Below, piece by piece: positions 1-14,200 of a stretch of 64,000 nucleotides of DNA. The position numbers and the translations under genes are program-made. This DNA comes from Karstenula rhodostoma CBS 690.94 (Eukaryota; Ascomycota; Dothideomycetes; Pleosporales; Didymosphaeriaceae), in NCBI GenBank assembly GCA_010093485.1, contig MU001509.1, forward strand, positions 1,083,267 through 1,147,266, written 5' to 3'. Every line of letters begins with the position of its first letter. Positions within the stretch are counted from its first letter, which is position 1. The notes under the pieces were generated by a model. The model saw only the letters and a program-made list of their open reading frames with translations, did not search any database and was not told the DNA's origin.

Positions 1-3000
1 TTATATTATATTATTTTAGTTTAAGGTTATACCTAGTAACTATTACTATAAGTATATAAAATAATTAATTAGCTAAGATTACTATATAAATATCTTATAG
101 AGTAATATCCTTTTACTAGTCTCTTTATATAACTAGTTAAGCCTTATATTTTAAGAATTAATAGTATTTATTAAGTTTATAGGTATATACCTATATATAG
201 TTAAGGATTTAGTAATCTACTTATTTAATTAGTCTCTATAGTACTTCTATCTATAAGTTTATTTATTAATAGCTAGTAAGGTATTTATATTTAGCTTCTT
301 AAAATAATTCCCCTATTAGATAATCCTTAAGTTTAGTTTAGATTATTAGTAGTGGTAGTAGCTAGCTTTAATAAGGCTTTAATTCTTTTATAAATATCTA
401 TTTTACTTATATTTTATTAAGGTTATAGCCTTTATATATACCTTTATAACCTACTAGAGTACCTATTATAAATATAGCTATCTAGGGTATAATCTTTATA
501 CTAGCTACTATTAGCTACTATATATAGTTATCTACTATTTATACTTTTAGTAATAGTATATTCTATATTATAAGTTATACTAGTAATATAACTAGTAGTA
601 GTATTATTAGTAGTAATAGGTAGGTACTATTATACTTCCTCTTTAGTAACTCTTCTAATATCTCTTATTATTATTATAAATTACTATAATTTATTATAAC
701 TAACTTATTTTTATAAAATAAAGTTATTTCTAGTTTAGTTATTAGAGTAGGTAGTCTCTTTATAGTTCTAATCTATAATATAATCTCTTCTAGAATACTA
801 TATATAAGATTATCTATAAGCTTTTCCTATATTTTATTAAATATTATATCTTTATTAAATATAATATTATAAATACTAATTACTTTTAATAGTAATAGAA
901 TCTATATATACTAAATATTTATTAATTAGTATTCTATAAGATATCTAATTTATACTTTTAAATTAAGTCTCTATAGCTTACTTTTCTTATACTATATATT
1001 ATTAGTTATAGTGAAGGCTTTACTTCTATATACTTTAAAATATACTAAGTTTAGTTTCTAAGGCTAAGTTACTATCCTATTAATAAGGGTAACTATTATA
1101 AAAAATACCTTATATAGTAAGTACTAGTAATTCTTATAATTTAGTATTTAATTATATAGATATACTATAGCCCTAGTAATCTTAGGCTATATTTCTTATA
1201 GAAGGTTTATATTAAATTATATTATATAGGCTTTTTCTTTTATTATACCCTTTAAATATTTAGCTCCTCTATTTTATACTTATATATCTAGTACTAAGGG
1301 CTTAATTTTAATACCTTAACTTATATACTAGTATTTAATATCTACTTTTACTATAAAAATCTTATTATTTAATTTAATAATCTTAACTATTATACTAAAC
1401 TATATTTTTATAAATAGTATAAAACTATTAAATACCTTAATAATAATCCTTACTAGATAGTTATTTTTAAAGTAGAAGTCCTATATATAACTAGAGTATT
1501 AATTAGTAATTAATATTTAGCTTTTCTCTTTAGTAGAGCTATTAAATTTAAAATTATAAAAGTTAATTATAATATACTTACTAGATCCTTAATTATTTAG
1601 TTAAGGTATATATCTAATCTATTATTTTAATTTAGCTTATTTATAAGTATTATATTTTACTATAGGGATACTTTTAATATATACCCCCTTAGCTCGCTAT
1701 ACTAGGTACTTAAGTATATTTAGTTCTAGGTAGCTTAGTTATTTATACTATATAGTTATACTTATAGTTTTTATTTTATACTTTATATATATTATTACCT
1801 TATATATAGTATATACTATACTTTATATAATAGTATAAATACTATTAGTAGGTCTATACTCTAGTATTTATTAACTATATAGCTTTTATAGTTCTACTAT
1901 AATAGTATTATTAGCCTATTTTAATACTATAGGTTCTAATTTAATATTCTACTATAATCCTTAATATCTAAGTAGTTAAAAGGATACTAGGTTATAGAAT
2001 AGATTAGGGTAGTAAGCTATATTATTAAGCCTAATTATACTATTTCCCTAATAATTTTATAGTTTAAGGTAAATACTTCTATATTCTTATATCTAGACCT
2101 ATATATTACCTACCTATATAAAGTCTCCTAGTATTAGTAGCTAAAGTAAAATAAATTAATTAATATTATTAAAAATATAATATATAGTATCTAAGTTAAA
2201 AATTAATAAGATTTATAATAGGTATATATAAGGATTAGATTAAGAGGTTACTTAAAAACTTATAGGGATTATAATAATTTTCTATCCTTCTAATTACTTA
2301 TTACTAGCCTCTAATATTTAGGTTAGTATAAAAGTATATAACTATTTAATTTATAGTATTCTAGATTATATTTATTTAAATATATATATTTATTCTTATA
2401 TTAAGGGATTATTTTAGATATTATACTTAATAAAACTATTCTATTCTAGTTATAGTTTCTACTATACTAGAGCTTTTTCTAAGAAAGTATAGTAGTAATT
2501 CTTTAGTATATATTCTATAGAATATATAAGATACTTTTTTTTATTTATACCTTAATTTTTTATTTACTAGTAAGGTATTTTATTCCTTTTATAACCTTCC
2601 TACCTATATAGTATAGAGGTATTCTACCTATATAGTATAGAGCTTTATCTATATAGTATAAAGGATTCTTACCTATATAATATAAGTAAATTAGAGTTAT
2701 ATAATCCCTATAAGGATATTATTATATTCTATTTCTATTTTTAAGTACCTTATATTTATATAGGTATACTATTACTAGTATAAAAGGTGTCCCCTTTAGT
2801 ACTAGTATCTAGTTCTTCTCTAGTAATAAATATAGCTCTAATTATAGCCTTAACTAAATAATAGTACTCTATATAGAGTTTAAACCTCTTTATTATATTT
2901 TAGTATATTATCTCCTATTTATTTTAGAGGACCTATTTAAAAGTAGTAGTATATATTTTATCTAGTACTATAATACTTCTTATAAAATTATTAAAAATAG

Positions 3001-3939
3001 TTATATTATTTATAGTCTCTATATAGTCTTACCTCTTAGTAGTAAATACTATATAATTATATTTAGCTAGCTAGAGGTCCTATTTAATTAACCTTTTAGT
3101 ATTTTAAATAATATATAGGTATTTATATTATATTTATAGCTTTACTTTTTTATTATTAACTCCTATCTTTTTTATAATAAGGAGGATCTATTCTTTATAT
3201 AGTTTCTTAGAAAAGTAATAAGTACTAAATAGGTTAATTATAATAAAACCCTATAGGTATAATATAAGCTTCTTTACTCCCTATATTTCTATATAATATT
3301 CTACTAGTTTTATTTTATACTAATTAGATTATAGTTTATAGTATTTAACTTATAAGTTCTACTATAACTTTTATATATTTATAAGAATATATAGGCTATT
3401 TAGTATTAGGTTATTATTATATATAAATTAATATAGGTCTAGTAGCTATAGTACTTATAATTATAACTTTAGTACCTTACTATTAATTAGGTTAAATATA
3501 TACTATACTTAGTTAACTTTTACTTATATTTCTAGTACTATTAGCTATTCTATATATTATATAGAGGTAGTAAGAAAGGTCTTTATAGGTCTAATAGGTA
3601 GCGCTATATTATTTAGCGCGTATAGTTAGTAATAAGGTAGTAAGACTCTTAATTATTAGATTTACTATAAATAATAATAGATTACTATAAATTATAAATA
3701 TAAATAGGTTAGTTATATATTATATAATTATATAAATTATTATAATTAATTATTATTCTAAGTTTAGCTAAGATATACCCTTAAATAGTACCTTAGTATC
3801 CTATACTAGTTCTAATAGTATAAAATATTCTAGCCTCTCCTTTTATACTTACTACCTACTACTACTAGTAGTTACTATAACTTACTATAATAGTAAGTAT
3901 ACTATACTATAGATAATAATATATATATATAATCTAATA
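1..3939 (-). mobile_element. Copia family 1, copy A (inverted, cut by window edge)
   Basis: The reverse complement of this stretch matches copy B base for base apart from RIP-type changes. It starts with an LTR at 3939-3654 and continues through leader, gag and pol sequence down to position 1, which corresponds to position 9513 of copy B. The internal part is 3653 bp in both copies, so no net insertion or deletion has happened. The remaining RT/RNase H part and the second LTR lie left of the window. Every frame is closed by stops, so the copy is dead. The 5 bases next to the LTR (3940-3944, TATCT) would be one half of its target duplication; the other half is outside the window. Confidence 0.88.
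3654..3939 (-). repeat. Copia family 1 LTR, copy A (5' LTR)
   Basis: A 286-bp LTR read on the minus strand. It begins TATTAGATT and ends in CTAATA; these look like RIP-altered forms of the usual TG...CA termini. It aligns over its full length with the LTRs at 5221, 5575, 19689 and 23811. Confidence 0.88.
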
Positions 3940-3944
3940 TATCT

Positions 3945-5215
3945 AGTTTCTTTATATATCTATAGTAGACTATTTTAGAAACTAGTTTAGTAGTTTATAG
4001 TAAGCGCTAAAGCTCTAATATTATAAGGGTAGAGAGTTTTCTAATCTAAATAGATATATATATACTAATATCTATAATAGAGAGCTTTTTAACTATTAGT
4101 ATAAAAAGGGCCTATTTTATAATTACTATTATCTAGTTCTATATCTAACTATTAATAGTATTAGTTTAATATTTATAGTAAAAAAGTATATAATAATTAT
4201 ATTAGTAGTTCTTAATATATATAACTTTAAATTAATAATATATAAAAAGCTAGATAATATACTAGTTATAATAATTATACTAGGAAGTATTTAATATAAG
4301 ACTATAAATATATTTCTTAAACTACTTATTAATAAAATAAAACTCCTATATATAGGTATAGGGGATATACTAGATACTTATACTAGTTAAATATTTATTT
4401 TAAAAGCTAATATTACTTTAGTTATAGGTAATAAACCCACTATTACCTAGATTATAGAAATAAAATAACTAGATAACTCTAAATAATCCTATTAATTATA
4501 TATAATAGAAGGTACTTATATATAAGTTAAAACTAGATAGAAGTACTACTATTTTTTCTATACTAATAAATATAATATACTAATTAATAGTATAGATTAT
4601 ATAGAAACTAAAAGAATCCTTATATAAGTAGTAATTATAGACTAATATAATAAGTTTATAATTTTATATAATAGTAGTTTATCTTATTAGTTATACTTAT
4701 TTAATCTAGTAATAATATTTTTTTTATATAGCTTTCTAATTAATACTATATACTATATATATATAAATATTCTAAAGCTACTCTATAGTATCTAAATTAG
4801 AAAGAAGTTTAGTATAAGGGGCTATTTATAGGAACTAAATAAAACTATAATAAATTAAATAGTAAATATAATAAAATACTCTAAAAGGAATATTCCTATT
4901 ATAGTTAATACTATACTAAGTAGTATACTATACTAGAAGATATAGAAGTTAATAGAATAGTAGAGCTAGATTCTAATATATAACTCTATAGTACTAAAGA
5001 ATAAATTACTAAAAAATTATTACTAATATTTTATAAAGTACTAGTAGCTATATTAGCTAGTCTTATAACTAGTAGTTATTAAAAAGTAGTATAAGCTTAT
5101 TATTATACTAGTAAAGGACTTTATATAGAAATATAAGGATCTTTATTATAAACTTAATTTTATATTTATTAGTATATATATTATTTAAATTTACTACCTC
5201 CTTTATATTACTAAT
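3945..5215. other. Unassigned RIP-degraded DNA between Copia copies
   Basis: About 1.27 kb of AT-rich, CA/TG-depleted sequence between the LTR of copy A and the target duplication of copy C. It matches neither Copia family in the window. No reading frame survives. Reading through the stops gives long K/R/Y/L-rich stretches, particularly in 4790-5150, which suggests formerly coding DNA. I could not assign it to a family. Confidence 0.6.
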
Positions 5216-5220
5216 AATAT
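5216..5220. repeat. Left target-site duplication of copy C
   Basis: AATAT directly before the copy C 5' LTR. It is repeated directly after the 3' LTR at 24098-24102. Five bases is the usual Copia duplication length. Confidence 0.8.
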
Positions 5221-5507
5221 TATTAGATTATATATATATATTATTATCTATAGTATAGTATATTTACTATTATAATAAGTTATAGTAACTACTAATAGTA
5301 GTAAATAGTAAATATAAAAGGAAAGGCTAAAATATTTTATACTATTAGAACTAGTATAGAATACTAAAATACTATTTAAGGGTATATCTTAGCTAGACTT
5401 AGAATAATAATTAATTTATAATAATTTATATAAATATATAATAAATAACTAACCTATCTATATCTATAGTTTATAGTAATCTATTATTATTTATAGTAGA
5501 TTTAATA
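5221..5507 (+). repeat. Copy C 5' LTR
   Basis: A 287-bp LTR from TATTAGATT to TTTAATA. It is followed by a 67-bp leader remnant (5508-5574), which resumes at 19980 after the copy B insertion. Confidence 0.87.
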
Positions 5508-5569
5508 ATTAAGAGTCTTACTACCTTATTACTAACTATATATACTAAATAATATAGTACTACCTATTA

Positions 5570-5574
5570 AACCT
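5570..5574. repeat. Left target-site duplication of copy B
   Basis: AACCT in the leader of copy C, directly before the copy B 5' LTR. It is repeated at 19975-19979, where the copy C leader resumes. Confidence 0.85.
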
Positions 5575-5860
5575 TATTAGATTATATATATATATTATTA
5601 CCTATAGTATAGTATACTTACTATTATAGTAAATTATAGTAACTACTAGTAGTAGTAGATAGTAAGTATAAAAGGAGAGGCTAGGATATTTTATACTATT
5701 AGGACTAGTATAGGGTACTAAGGTACTATTTAAGGGTATATCTTAGCTAGACTTAGAATAATAATTAATTATAATAATTTATATAAATATATAATATATA
5801 ACTAACCTATCTATATCTATAGTTTATAATAATCTATTATTATTTATAGTAAATTTAATA
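5575..5860 (+). repeat. Copy B 5' LTR
   Basis: A 286-bp LTR from TATTAGATT to AATTTAATA, followed by a leader that reappears in copy A and, shortened, in copy C. Confidence 0.87.
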
Positions 5861-8800
5861 ATTAAGAGTCTTACTACCTTATTACTAATTATACGCGCTA
5901 AATAATATAGCACTACTTATTAGATTTATAAAGACCTTTCTTACTACCTTTATATAGTATATAGAATAGCTAATAGTACTAGAAATATAAATAAGAGCTA
6001 ACTAAGTATAGTATATATTTAACCTAACTAATAATAAGATACTAAAGTTATAATTATAAATACTATAGCTATTAGACCTATATTAATTTATATATAATAA
6101 TAACCTAATACTAAGTAATTTATATATCCTTATAAATATATAAAAGTTATAGTAGAATTTATAAGTTAAATACTATAAACTATAATCTAATTAGTATAAA
6201 ATAAAACTAGTAGAATATTATATAGAGGTATAGGGAGTAAAGAAGTTTATATTATATCTATAGGGTTCTATTATAGCTAACCTATTTAGTATTTACTACC
6301 TTTTTAAGAAACTATATAAAGAATAGATCCTCCTTATTATAAAGAAGGTAGGAGTTAATAATAAAGAAGTAAAACTATAAGTATAATATAAATACCTATA
6401 TATTATTTAAAGTACTAAGAGGTTAACTAAATAGAACCTCTAGCTAGCTAAATATAATTATATAGTATCTATTACTAAGAGATAAGACTATATAGAGACT
6501 ATAAATAATATAACTATTTTTAATAATTTTATAAGAAGTATTATAGTACTAGATAAAATATATACTACTACTTTTAAATAGGCCCTTTAAAATAAATAGG
6601 AAATAATATACTAAGATATAATAAAGAAGTTTAGACTCTATATAAAGTACTATTATCTAGTTAAAACTATAATTAGAGCTATATTTATTATTAGAGGAGA
6701 ACTAGATACTAGTACTAAAGGGGATACCTTTTATACTAGTAATAGTATACCTATATAAATATAAGATACTTAAAAATAGGGATAGAATATAATAATATCC
6801 TTATAGAGATTATATAACCCTAATCTACTTATATTATATAGGTAAGAATCCTTTATACTATATAGGTAAAGCTCTATACTATATAGGTAGAATACCTCTA
6901 TATTATATAGGTAGGAAGGTTATAGAAGAAATAAAATACCTTACTAGTAAATAAAAAATTAAGGTATAAATAAAAAAAAGTATTCTATATATTCTATAGA
7001 ATATATACTAAAGGATTACTACTATACCTTTCTAGAAAAAACTCTAGTATAGTAGAAATTATAACTAGAATAGAATAGTTTTATTAAATATAATATCTAA
7101 AATAATCCCTTAATATAAGAATAGATATATATATCTAAATAAGTATAATTTAAAATACTATAAATTAAATAGTTATATACTTCTATACTAACCTAAATAT
7201 TAGAGACTAGTAATAAGTAATTAGAAGGATAGAAAATTACTATAATCCCTATAAGCTTCTAAATAACCTTTTAATCTAACCCTTATATATACCTACTATA
7301 AACCTTATTAATTCTTAACTTAGGTACTATATATTATATTTTTAATAATATTAATTAATTTATTTTACTTTAGCTACTAATACTAGAAGACTTTATATAG
7401 GTAGGTAATATATAGATTTAGATATAAGGATATAAAAGTATTTACCTTAGACTATAAAGTTATTAGAGAAATAGTATAATTAGACTTAATAATATAGCTT
7501 ACTACCCTAACCTACTCTATAATCTAGTATCCTTTTAACTACTTAGATATTAAGGACTATAGTAGGATACTAAATTAGAACCTATAATACTAAAATAGAC
7601 TAATAATACTATTATAGTAAAACTATAAAAGCTATATAGTTAATAAATACTAGAGTATAGACCTACTAATAGTATTTATACTATTATATAAAGTATAGTA
7701 TATACTATATATAAGGTAATAATATATATAAAATATAAAGTAAAAACTATAAGTATAGTTATATAGTATAAATAACTAGACTACCTAGGACTAAATATAC
7801 TTAAGTACCTAGTATAATAAACTAAAGGGGTATATATTAAAAGTATTCCTATAGTAAAATATAATACCTATAAATAAGCTAAATTAAAATAATAGATTAA
7901 ATATATACCTTAACTAAATAATTAAGGATCTAGTAAGTATATTATAATTAACTTTTATAACTTTAAACCTAATAGCTCTACTAAAGAGAAAAACTAAATA
8001 TTAATTACTAATTAATACTCTAGCTATATATAGGACTTCTACTTTAAAGATAACTACCTAGTAAGGACTATTATTAAGGTACTTAGTAGCTTTATACTAT
8101 TTATAAAAGTATAGTTTAGTATAATAGTTAAAATTATTAAATTAAATAATAAGATCTTTATAGTAAAAGTAGATATTAAATACTAGTATATAAGCTAAGG
8201 TATTAAAATTAAGCCCTTAGTACTAAATATATAAGTATAAAATAGAGGAGCTAAATACTTAGAAGGTATAATAAAAGAAAAAGCCTATATAATATAACTT
8301 AATATAAACCTTCTATAGGAAATATAGCCTAAAATTACTAAGACTATAGTATACCTATATAATTAAATACTAAATTATAAAAATTACTAGTACTTACTAT
8401 ATAAGGTATTCTTTATAATAGTTATCCTTATTAATAGGATAGTAATTTAGCCTTAGAAACTAAACCTAGTATATTTTAAAGTATATAAAAGTAAAGCCTT
8501 TACTATAACTAATAATATATAGTATAGAAAAAGTAAGCTATAGAGACTTAATTTAAAGGTATAAATTAAATACCTTATAGGATACTAATTAATAAATATC
8601 TAGTATATATAGATTCTATTACTATTAAAAGTAATTAGTATCTATAATATTATATTTAATAAAGATATAGTATTTAATAAAATATAGGAAGAATTTATAG
8701 ATAACCTTATATATAGTACTCTAGAAGAGATCGCGTTATAGGTTAGAACTATAGAGAGACTACCTACTCTAATAACTAAACTAGAAATAACTTTATTCTA

Positions 8801-10820
8801 TAAAAATAAGTTAGTTATAATAAATTATAGTAACTTATAATAATAATAAGAGATATTAAAAGAATTACTAAAAAGAAAATATAATAATACCTATCTATTA
8901 CTACTAATAATATTACTACTAGTTATACTACTAGTATAACTTATAATATAAAATATACTATTACTAAAAATATAAATAGTAAATAACTATATATAGTAGC
9001 TAATAGTAGCTAGTATAAAGATTATACCCTAGATAGCTATATTTATAGTAGGTACCCTAGTAAGTTATAAAGGTATATATAAAGGCTATAACTTTAATAA
9101 AGTATAAGTAAAATAGATATTTATAAAAGGATTAAAGCCTTATTAAAGCTAGTTACTACTACTACTAATAATCTAAACTAGACTTAAGAATTACCTAATA
9201 GAGAAATTATTTTAAGAAGCTAAATATAAATACCTTACTAGCTATTAATAAATAAACTTATAGATAGAAATATTATAAAGACTAATTAAATAAATAGGTT
9301 ACTAAATCCTTAACTATATATAGGTATATACCTATAAACTTAATAAATACTATTAATTCTTAAAATATAAGGCTTAACTAGTTATATAAGGAGACTAGTA
9401 AAAGAATATTACTCTATAAAATACCTATATAGTAACTTTAGCTAATTAATTATTTTATATACTTATAGTAATAGCTATTAGGTATAACCTTAAACTAAAA
9501 TAATATAATATAACTAACGTGTTTATATATATAATACTTAATTAAGAAGTCTATATAAGGATACCTATAAGGTACTAAAAAAGAGGTATAATCCTTAAAC
9601 TATAGAAGGCCCTCTATAGACTTTAAATCTCGCCTAAGCTATAGTAGAAAGAATTTACTATAATACTTAAAGGTATAGATTTTACTATAATTCTATATAA
9701 ACTATATTATATAATTAAGGATAGTATTATTATCTTCTTTTATATAGATAATATTATTATTATTTATTACTAAATAAAGGAGGTAGTAGTAACTAAAGTA
9801 GTAGAGCTACTTAAATAAAAATATACTATAACTAGAGGAAATAATCTATAATAGTTCCTTAGAATAGAGGTTATTTAAAAATAAGACTAGTAATTTATAT
9901 AATTATTATAGACCTTATATATTAAGAAGATCTAATAACTAGTAGATAAAACTAATTACTATTATAATATATCTATAGCTAGTATAGAGCTTAAACCTTA
10001 AAAAGGTCTAGCCTTACTATTAGAAATTAATAAGTATTAATAAAAGATTAGATTACTACTATTTATAATAGTTATAATATAACTAGATATTACTTTTACT
10101 ATATTATAGCTAGCCTAGTTTCTATTAAACCTAGACTAAGTATATTAAAATACTACTAATAAAGTATTATTATATCTCTTAGCTACTAATTATAAGGGTC
10201 TATAGCTTAGAGGTAGATTATACCTCTAAATTACTAGTAATATCTTATTTACTAATAATATAATTAATAGGAAAAGCTTATAGGGCTATATAATTAAGTT
10301 ATTTAACAGTCTAATAGTATAGAGGGTAAATAAATAAGATACTATTACTACCTCTATAATAGAGATAAAACTACTCGCCCTATTATAGATAACTAAGGAA
10401 GCTATCTATATTTTAAGATTATTAAGGGAGCTTAGAATTATATTACTTAGCTCTATAATTATAATATAATATAATAATTAATAGATAATTTACTTAGTAA
10501 CTTAGAAAGTATTAAAACTTTAGACTAAGCTCTAATATATTAATATCTATAATTACTAGTTATAATAAAAAGTCTCTATAGGAATAATTATTATTAAGTA
10601 TACTAAGTTAGCTAAAATAATTACTAATAAACTTATAAAGGTACTACTAGTAAATAAATAACTAGACTTCCTTAACTAGCTTAGATTAGTTAATATAGAA
10701 AATTAAGAGGTAATAAGTACTATACTACTTAAAGAAATCTAAAACTACCTTTACTAAGTACTCTAAGCTATTACTTATAATCTAGCTTAGGTAATTTAGG
10801 GGTACTAAGCTAAGGGGATA

Positions 10821-11036
10821 TATTTAATTATATATATATATTATTACTTATAGTATAGTATACTTACTATTATAGTAAGTTATAGTAACTACTAATAGTA
10901 ATAGATAGTAAGTATAAAAGAAAAGACTAGAATATTTTATACTATTAGAACTAGTATAGAATACTAAGGTACTATTTAAGGGTATATCTTAGCTAGACTT
11001 AGAATAATAATTAATTATAATAATTTATATAATTAT
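10821..11036 (+). repeat. Copy B second LTR, left part
   Basis: The first 216 bp of an LTR, preceded by the purine tract at 10811-10820. It is interrupted after ATTAT by the family 2 element and continues at 19515-19584, which brings the total to the family length of 286 bp. Confidence 0.88.
11032..11036. repeat. Left target-site duplication of family 2 element
   Basis: ATTAT before the 5' LTR; the same 5 bases follow the 3' LTR at 19510-19514. Copy A shows the uninterrupted target sequence once. Confidence 0.85.
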
Positions 11037-11242
11037 TATTAAGAATATAAATAATACTTAGTAATATTAGAATTTATAGAGCTCTAATTAGCTATAATAA
11101 GGGGTATCTTAACCTAAGCACTAAACTAATTTAGGATAAGTATAGTATATAACTAGTCTTTCTAGTAATCTTTTCTTATATAGTAATCTAATTAATTCAC
11201 TTCCTAAATAAAGAGATATTTAAGCTCCTTTTCTCTACTATA
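11037..11242 (+). repeat. Family 2 5' LTR
   Basis: A 206-bp LTR from TATTAAGAATA to CTACTATA. The next bases (11243 onward, GTTATAAGCCTAGTA) are the likely primer-binding site; the tRNA was not identified because of RIP changes. Confidence 0.87.
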
Positions 11243-14200
11243 GTTATAAGCCTAGTACTTAGAATATAGAATAATTTTCCCTATATACTTTACTACTTAA
11301 ATATATCCTCTTAGGTTCTCCTATTATATTAAAAGCCTTTTTTATTTAATAAAGCTATAAGTAATTTAACTATTCTAGTTACTTAGACCTAGCTTATTAA
11401 TTAAATAAGCTAGCCTTATTAGTTTATAAGCTTATATTTCTAAGTAAACTCTAAAGGTATTTAGTCTAAAATTAATCTAGATAGTCTAATAGTCCCCTTA
11501 ATTAAGGATAATTACCCTATTTAACTAGTTATTCTAGAGGAACTATACTAACTAGTTACTTTAGATAATCTTAAAGATTATAAATAGGAGCTTAAATTAT
11601 ATAAGAAGAATAAGGAAAGCTATATTTTAAGGATTATAGAATATCGCGCTATAGTCTCTAACTAGTAGATATACTATTCTAAGCTATAAAATCTCTAGAA
11701 CTAGATTTATACTACTATTTCCTAAGATCTCCTTACTCTAGTAATAATTAATATAGTTAAAGATAATAAATCTACCTTATAATATCTACTTTATATACTA
11801 AAAAATAATCTAGAGTCTACTAAAGGAATAACTAAAAATTTTATTTAAGTATAGTATTATATTTATCTTAATAAAGTAAAGAGTAGATAGTAAAATCTAG
11901 AAATCTAGTTTAAAAAATAGTAGCTTTTTTACTATAAAGTAATTATATACTTAGTTAAAGAAACTAAAGGAGTACTTATAACCTATAATTTTCTTAAAGC
12001 TTTAGGTAAGAAGATTACCCCTAAGTAGTTCTACTTAATTAAGTAATAAATCCTACTTAATAAGATACTTAGAAAGCCTATAATAATACTTTCTAAAATT
12101 AGAAAGGTATTTTTAGTACTAATCTAGAAATAATTACTTTAACCTAATTATAAAAGAACTAATATCTATATAATATTTAGTAGTTAGACTATTAAGTCTA
12201 GTAGGAAATTATCTAATAATATATAGAATAATAATTATTTTAATTACCCCTATAAGAATACCTAATATAAATAGTAACTAATTAAATACTAATACTTATA
12301 AATAGTTATTACTAGTACTCTAATTAATAGATCCTAAGTATTTAACCTTTCTAATAAAGAGTAAAATAAGATCTTAAGCTATCTAAAGCTTCTATAATAG
12401 TTAAAGTTATAAACTAAAATTAATAACGCTAATTAGAAAATAAGTAATAAGAAGTAACTTATTATTAACTACCCTAGTAGTATTATAGTAGCTCTTATTA
12501 ATTTAATTAACCTTCTAAGTAAAGTCTCTAAAAATGGAATTTATAATATAATATAGAATCCTTACCTACTTTCTAAAAGTATAATTCTAGATAATATAGT
12601 TACTATTTACTTTATTAATAATTAGAATCTTCTAGTTACTAGTTCTTTTAAGAAAGTAACTATAGAAGACTAAGTTAAAGTAGAAACTTAAACTCTACCT
12701 ATCTTAGAAATAGGAAATTATCTAATTAAGAATATTCTTTATAGTAAGAATAGAAAATAATTAGAGAATCTACTACTTAAAAATATAAAGGTAGTTAAGA
12801 ACTTTTATATAAATATTATCTTAAAAACTTAACTTAAAAAAGTTAGTATTTAGTATCTTAGCTTAGATAATACCCTAAGGATTAGAATAATTAAATAAAG
12901 TATTATAATAGTAGACCTATAATATAAGTATAACCTTACTTTCCTTAAATATAAGCCTATATACTCTTATCCTATTATTATAAATATAATTTAACTATCT
13001 AGGCTATTAAGAGAGAATATCTCCTACTTAGATAGTAAAGAACTATAGTATAAGTAATTAAAATACCTTAGAAAAAAGGCTTTATAAGCTCTAGTTTCCA
13101 GCGTATACAGCGTATTAATTAAAGAAACGCGATAATAAAAATATAAGTATTATATAGTTATATATATAAGTAAGGTAATCTTATAATAACTATATAAATA
13201 TTTACTATATCTATTCTACTATATTATATAGGACCTATTTAATATAGAGTAAGGGTAAATACTTAAATTCTAAATTCTTATAATAAAGAAAGAATTAAGT
13301 AGGAAGTTCTATAATTTTAATCTATAAAGAAAAATACTTTTAGAGATTCTATAATTAATAAAACGCCTATTAACCTTTATAAAGAATAAGTATTAGCTCT
13401 AAATTATATAAATCTAGTAGGATAATAATATAATAATACTTCTATAGTAAGGAATATCGCGATATAAGGAATAGGCTAGTATTAGTTAATTACCTTTTTA
13501 TTTATTTATTTAGAATCCTTACTTAGCTAAGTTAAGTTTATTTAATTACTGTCTTTCCCTAGAACTAGTTAAGGTCTATTAAAAGCTACTAATTATAGCT
13601 AGATACTAGTTAACTATATTATAATCCTTATTACCTTATTTTACTATTAACGCGATACTAAGCTCCTATACTTAGTATTTTATAATTAAATACTATACAC
13701 CCCTATTACTATTATTAAATATTAATTCTATATAGCTATTATCCCTATTTTTTATTCTTTATTCTTTACCCTTTATATATTACCCTATAGGCTCTATACT
13801 TAGAACTTAAGATAGGACTTAGGACTTCTTCTTTACCTATATATCTACTATACTATATAGGACCTTTTATATCTAGTAAATACTTATCTTATTACTTATT
13901 ATCTCTACTATAAATTTCTTATCCTCCTCTATCTCTATCTTCTTATTATAGTATATTTTAACCCCCTAGATCTCCTATACCTATAGGCTAACCTAAGTCT
14001 CTCCTAGGTATTTTATCGCGATCTAGCCTACCTTATATAACTTAAGGGCTTTAAATATACCTATATATACCTCCTACTACTACTATTATTTAAACTAGAT
14101 TTTAACTTAGTAGACCTTATTCTTTAGAAATAATATAATTATTCCCCTAATTTAGAACTATTTCTTAGCTAAGGTTCTAGCTTATTTATTATTATTATAT

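Noticed and set aside
1..60. Possible telomere end
   Set aside because: No TTAGGG/CCCTAA arrays are present; the sequence is the interior of an inverted Copia copy.
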